Origin: Chloroflexota bacterium
GTDB lineage: Bacteria; Chloroflexota; Anaerolineae; 4572-78
Length of the DNA stretch: 9,170 nucleotides
NCBI GenBank assembly: GCA_024278015.1
Contig: JAJRUC010000405.1
Coordinates: 1-9,170, forward strand
Direction of reading: 5' to 3'
A program made the position numbers and the translations under genes. Under the pieces are notes generated by a model. The model saw only the letters and a list, made by a program, of their open reading frames with translations, was not told the DNA's origin and did not search any database. This document shows, in pieces, positions 7,087 through 9,170 of the stretch. How positions within the stretch are numbered: position 1 is the stretch's first letter; every line of letters begins with the position of its first letter.

Positions 7087-7133
7087 GACGGAAGAACGCC
7101 TGTTATCCCACAAAAAGGCGTTGATTGACCGTC
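7087..7133 (-). other. Nested inverted repeat in the presumed leader of the DksA-like gene
   Basis: An inner stem AACGCCT/AGGCGTT (7095-7101 with 7116-7122, 14-nt loop) sits within an outer stem GACGG/CCGTC (7087-7091 with 7129-7133). Together they would form an interrupted hairpin near the 5' end of a minus-strand transcript starting around 7151. It matches no RNA family I recognise; it could be a leader structure or chance. Confidence 0.3.
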
Positions 7134-7157
7134 GATTAGAAAATATGTTCTGATTTT

Positions 7158-7167
7158 ATTATACCAC
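7158..7167 (-). promoter_or_regulatory. Extended -10 element pointing to the DksA-like gene
   Basis: Read on the minus strand this is GTGGTATAAT, a TGn-extended consensus -10 (hexamer at 7158-7163). TTGCCT (complement of 7180-7185) lies 16 bp upstream as a four-of-six -35. The start would fall near 7151, giving a leader of about 190 nt that contains the nested inverted repeat and the GC-rich repeat. Confidence 0.5.
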
Positions 7168-7190
7168 TTTTTCCAAATCAGGCAATTTTT

Positions 7191-7200
7191 GTGGTATAAT
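7191..7200 (+). promoter_or_regulatory. Extended -10 promoter of ruvB, predicting a leaderless mRNA
   Basis: GTGGTATAAT contains a perfect TATAAT (7195-7200) with a TGn extension. Transcription would start about 7206-7208, two to four bases before the ruvB ATG at 7210, and no Shine-Dalgarno sequence is present. The ten bases are an exact inverted copy of 7158-7167. No good -35 is seen. Confidence 0.65.
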
Positions 7201-7209
7201 GGCCCCACT

Positions 7210-8235
7210 ATGGAAAACCGAACCGTGTCGCCCCAGGCGGAACCAAACGAAGAGCAAATTCAGCAAAGCCTGCGCCCCACCACATGGGCCGGCTACTTTG
7301 GGCAAACGCTGGTCAAACAAAACATCAAAATTCTGATTGAGGCCGCCCGCCAACGAGAGGAGCCGCTGGACCATATTCTGGCTTATGGCCCGCCGGGGTT
7401 GGGCAAAACCACGCTGGCGAATATTATCGCCCACGAAATGACCGTCAACCTGAAGATTACCTCCGGCCCGGCCATTGAACGCCCCGGCGATTTGGCCGCC
7501 ATTTTAACCAACCTGCTGCGCGGCGATATTCTGTTCATCGACGAAATTCATCGTATGAGCCGGGCCGTGGAAGAGGTGATGTATCCGGCTATGGAAGATT
7601 TCGCCCTGGATATTGTCATCGGCAAAGGTTCCGGGGCGCGCAGCATCCGCCTGAAGCTGCCGCAATTCACCATTTTGGGGGCCACCACCCGCCTGTCGCT
7701 GCTGGCCTCGCCCCTGCGAGACCGCTTCGGCTCAATCTTTCGGCTGGAGTTTTATCAGCCGGAAGAACTGGCCCAAATTGTGCTGCGCTCGGCCCAAATC
7801 CTGAACGTGCCCATCGAGCCGGACGGCGCCCTGACCATTGCCGCCCGCGCGCGCGGCACGGCCCGCATCGCCAATCGACTGCTGAAACGCGCCCGCGATT
7901 TTGCCCAGGTTCGTTCAGACGGAATTATTACCGGCGCCGTGGCCGACCAGGCCCTGAAAATGCTGGAGGTTGACCCGTTGGGCCTGGATATTCTGGACCG
8001 TAAAGTACTGCACGCCATCATCGACAAATTCAGCGGCGGCCCGGTGGGGCTGGAAACCATTGCCGCCAGCATCAGCGAAGACAGCAGCACCGTTATGGAT
8101 GTGGTCGAACCGTATCTGCTGCAAATCGGGTTTTTGGACCGTACCCCGCGCGGGCGCAAGGCCACGCCCCGCGCCTATCAGCATTTGGGCTATACCCTGT
8201 CTGATGAAGATGACGCGCAGCCGGCGCTGTTTTAG
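7210..8235 (+). CDS. ruvB: Holliday junction branch-migration helicase RuvB
   Basis: This 341-residue AAA+ motor assembles as a hexameric ring with RuvA and pumps DNA through Holliday junctions during recombination and fork repair. Visible parts: RuvB N-terminal LRPTTWAGYFGQ (21-32), Walker A GPPGLGKT (60-67), Walker B ILFIDE (107-112), RuvA-contacting beta-hairpin region (about 130-150), sensor-1 GATTR (157-161), Arg-finger segment SPLRDRFG (167-174), sensor-2 region RGTARIANRLL (215-225) and a C-terminal winged helix with the signature RTPRGR (311-316). Length is typical. The ATG at 7210 is chosen; the alternative TTG at 7189 lies upstream of the predicted transcription start, overlapping the promoter. 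The next genes, DUF2905 and queA, run in the same direction. No ruvA or ruvC is present here. Confidence 0.97.
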   Translation: MENRTVSPQAEPNEEQIQQSLRPTTWAGYFGQTLVKQNIKILIEAARQREEPLDHILAYGPPGLGKTTLANIIAHEMTVNLKITSGPAIERPGDLAAILTNLLRGDILFIDEIHRMSRAVEEVMYPAMEDFALDIVIGKGSGARSIRLKLPQFTILGATTRLSLLASPLRDRFGSIFRLEFYQPEELAQIVLRSAQILNVPIEPDGALTIAARARGTARIANRLLKRARDFAQVRSDGIITGAVADQALKMLEVDPLGLDILDRKVLHAIIDKFSGGPVGLETIAASISEDSSTVMDVVEPYLLQIGFLDRTPRGRKATPRAYQHLGYTLSDEDDAQPALF

Positions 8236-8274
8236 TTGAACCTGACTTCGGAATTCCCGGTTATTGTGCGATTA

Positions 8275-8304
8275 ACCCCCTCCCCCGATGTCGGGGGAGG
8301 GGGT
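8275..8304. repeat. Perfect 14-bp-stem GC palindrome between ruvB and the DUF2905 gene
   Basis: ACCCCCTCCCCCGA (8275-8288) pairs perfectly with 8291-8304, leaving only TG as spacer; in RNA the loop would open to about six bases. It lies 39 bp after the ruvB stop. AAAACA follows, with no T-tract, so it looks more like a dispersed repeat or mRNA stabiliser than a terminator. The remaining gap to 8365 holds no gene. Confidence 0.85.
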
Positions 8305-8337
8305 AAAACACCGTGATTTACCGCAACTGCGTAAGTC

Positions 8338-8367
8338 CTGACAACATTAGTTGTGATGTGACATAAT
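8338..8367 (+). promoter_or_regulatory. Possible promoter overlapping the DUF2905 start codon
   Basis: CTGACA (8338-8343) and CATAAT (8362-8367) each match five of six consensus positions with 18-bp spacing. Transcription would start near 8374, after the DUF2905 ATG at 8366. It could therefore serve only queA, or be coincidental. Confidence 0.2.
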
Positions 8368-8599
8368 GGATTTTCAGACAATCGGCAAAATATTATTGCT
8401 TTTAGGCGGATTTATCGCGCTGGTGGGCGCGTTTTTGCTGCTGGGCGGAAAATTTCTGCCGTGGTTGGGGCACTTGCCCGGCGATGTCAGCTTTCGGCGC
8501 GGCAACGTCTCCGTCCATTTCCCGATTGCCACGTCCATCATCCTCAGCATTGCGCTGACCGTGGCGCTGAATTTGATTATTCGATGGTTGAGCAAGTAG
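8366..8599 (+). CDS. DUF2905-family small membrane protein
   Basis: This 77-residue protein has two predicted membrane helices (about 6-28 and 52-73) joined by a conserved loop with GKFLPWLGHLPGDVSFRRGN (28-47), the hallmark of DUF2905. The function is unknown. The family is often found next to ruvB and queA, and it sits between them here, which supports both the call and the start. The ATG at 8366 has no recognisable Shine-Dalgarno sequence upstream. It lies 130 bp after ruvB and 91 bp before queA, with a GC palindrome in each gap. Complete and of normal length. Confidence 0.88.
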   Translation: MDFQTIGKILLLLGGFIALVGAFLLLGGKFLPWLGHLPGDVSFRRGNVSVHFPIATSIILSIALTVALNLIIRWLSK

Positions 8600-8628
8600 T
8601 CCAACTCCTTTTCTCGCCTGTAGCAATT

Positions 8629-8664
8629 CCCTCCCCCTGCGAGGGGGAGGGTTGGGGAGGGGGT
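8629..8664. repeat. GC palindrome with G-quadruplex motif upstream of queA
   Basis: CCCTCCCCC (8629-8637) pairs with GGGGGAGGG (8643-8651) across TGCGA. The right arm continues TTGGGGAGGGGGT, so 8643-8663 contains four G-runs of 5, 3, 4 and 5 separated by 1, 2 and 1 bases, a canonical G-quadruplex pattern on the coding strand. It ends 26 bases before the queA ATG. In reverse complement it matches the left part of the repeat at 6977-7036. Confidence 0.85.
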
Positions 8665-8690
8665 GCAACCCTGCAACCGAAAACAAGCCT

Positions 8691-9170
8691 ATGAACCTGT
8701 CACAATTTGATTACCGTCTGCCGCCGGAACTCATTGCCCAAACGCCCGTTGAACCCCGCCACGCCTCCCGGCTGATGGTGGTCAACCGGGCCGACGGCCA
8801 AATCAGCCACCGCCAATTCACCGACTTGCCCGGCTATTTGCAACGGGGCGATGTGCTGGCCCTGAACGACAGCCGCGTCATTCCGGCCCGGCTGTACGCC
8901 GTCAAGGCAACCGGCGGCAAAATGGAACTGCTGCTGCTGAAACGGCTGGCCGCCCAAACATGGGAGGCGCTGGTCGGCGGCAAACGTCTGCGGCCCGGTA
9001 CGCGATTCACCATCAGCGGCTCAACCCTGTCGGGCCAAATTTCCGAAGCCCTGGACGGGGCGCGGCGCATCGTCTGCTTTGACGAGCCGCTGTCGGCCCG
9101 GTTGGACGACGTGGGCCACGTGCCCCTGCCGCCGTACATCCACACCCCCCTGGCCAACCCCGAACGCTAC
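8691..9170 (+). CDS. queA: S-adenosylmethionine:tRNA ribosyltransferase-isomerase QueA (3' end beyond window)
   Basis: QueA transfers and isomerises the ribosyl part of S-adenosylmethionine onto preQ1-modified tRNA, giving epoxyqueuosine in the wobble position of tRNAs with GUN anticodons. The first 160 codons are present of a usual 340-350. Family motifs visible are FDYRLPPELIAQTP (6-19), RLMVVNR (27-33), LNDSRVIPARL (58-68), GKMELLLL (76-83) and VGHVPLPPYIH (141-151). The ATG at 8691 gives the usual N-terminus (MNLSQFDYRLPP), but no Shine-Dalgarno sequence precedes it. The reading frame runs unbroken off the window at base 9170. It is probably transcribed with ruvB and the DUF2905 gene, although the palindromes between them could separate expression. 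Confidence 0.95.
   Translation, partial: MNLSQFDYRLPPELIAQTPVEPRHASRLMVVNRADGQISHRQFTDLPGYLQRGDVLALNDSRVIPARLYAVKATGGKMELLLLKRLAAQTWEALVGGKRLRPGTRFTISGSTLSGQISEALDGARRIVCFDEPLSARLDDVGHVPLPPYIHTPLANPERY

Noticed and set aside
7121..7149. Second plus-strand promoter TTGATT-N17-TATGTT before ruvB
   Set aside because: Both hexamers match only four of six positions, and a much stronger extended -10 lies closer to ruvB.
8600..8690. preQ1 riboswitch upstream of queA
   Set aside because: No A-rich pseudoknot tail or matching stem is seen; the gap is dominated by the GC palindrome.

Overview
The window looks like chromosomal DNA of a Chloroflexota bacterium, probably of the Anaerolineae type. This rests on overall flavour: moderately GC-rich coding sequence, two lipoproteins with Pro/Thr/Ala-rich tethers, a DUF3179 lipoprotein, a short DksA-like zinc-finger protein, and gaps full of CCCTCCCC/GGGGAGGG palindromes. 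No rRNA or tRNA confirms it. I see no phage, transposase, toxin-antitoxin, defence or biosynthetic cluster. The genes are mostly conserved housekeeping genes, and the least explained DNA is between them.

Layout: (1) 1-180 is the right end of a tandem array of alternating 31- and 30-bp C-rich units. (2) 181-346 holds a sigma70-type promoter for clpC. (3) 347-2842 is a complete ClpC AAA+ unfoldase. (4) A palindromic repeat and a strong terminator separate it from a minus-strand lipoprotein with two FKBP domains (3025-3975). (5) From a divergent promoter region runs a plus-strand DUF3179 lipoprotein (4127-5425), ended by a strong terminator. (6) An aldo/keto reductase (5596-6579) converges, with a 15-base gap, on a minus-strand TraR/DksA-type zinc-finger gene (6595-6957). 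(7) A 250-bp gap carries a structured GC-rich repeat and two mirror-image -10 boxes. (8) ruvB, a DUF2905 membrane protein and queA (cut by the window end) follow in the same direction, with a different GC-rich palindrome in each gap.

Functionally, clpC and the FKBP lipoprotein are both protein-quality factors, one cytosolic and one exported, but they have separate promoters and opposite strands. ruvB-DUF2905-queA is a gene order I recall from many bacteria. RuvB drives Holliday-junction branch migration and QueA makes the queuosine precursor in tRNA, so the link is probably positional rather than mechanistic. The DksA-like gene is divergent from ruvB and may share its control region.

No clear new system is present. 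The points most worth checking are the repeat array, the family of GC palindromes (one folds as a three-way junction, another gives a textbook G-quadruplex motif just before queA), and the mirror-image extended -10 elements that make the ruvB mRNA look leaderless.
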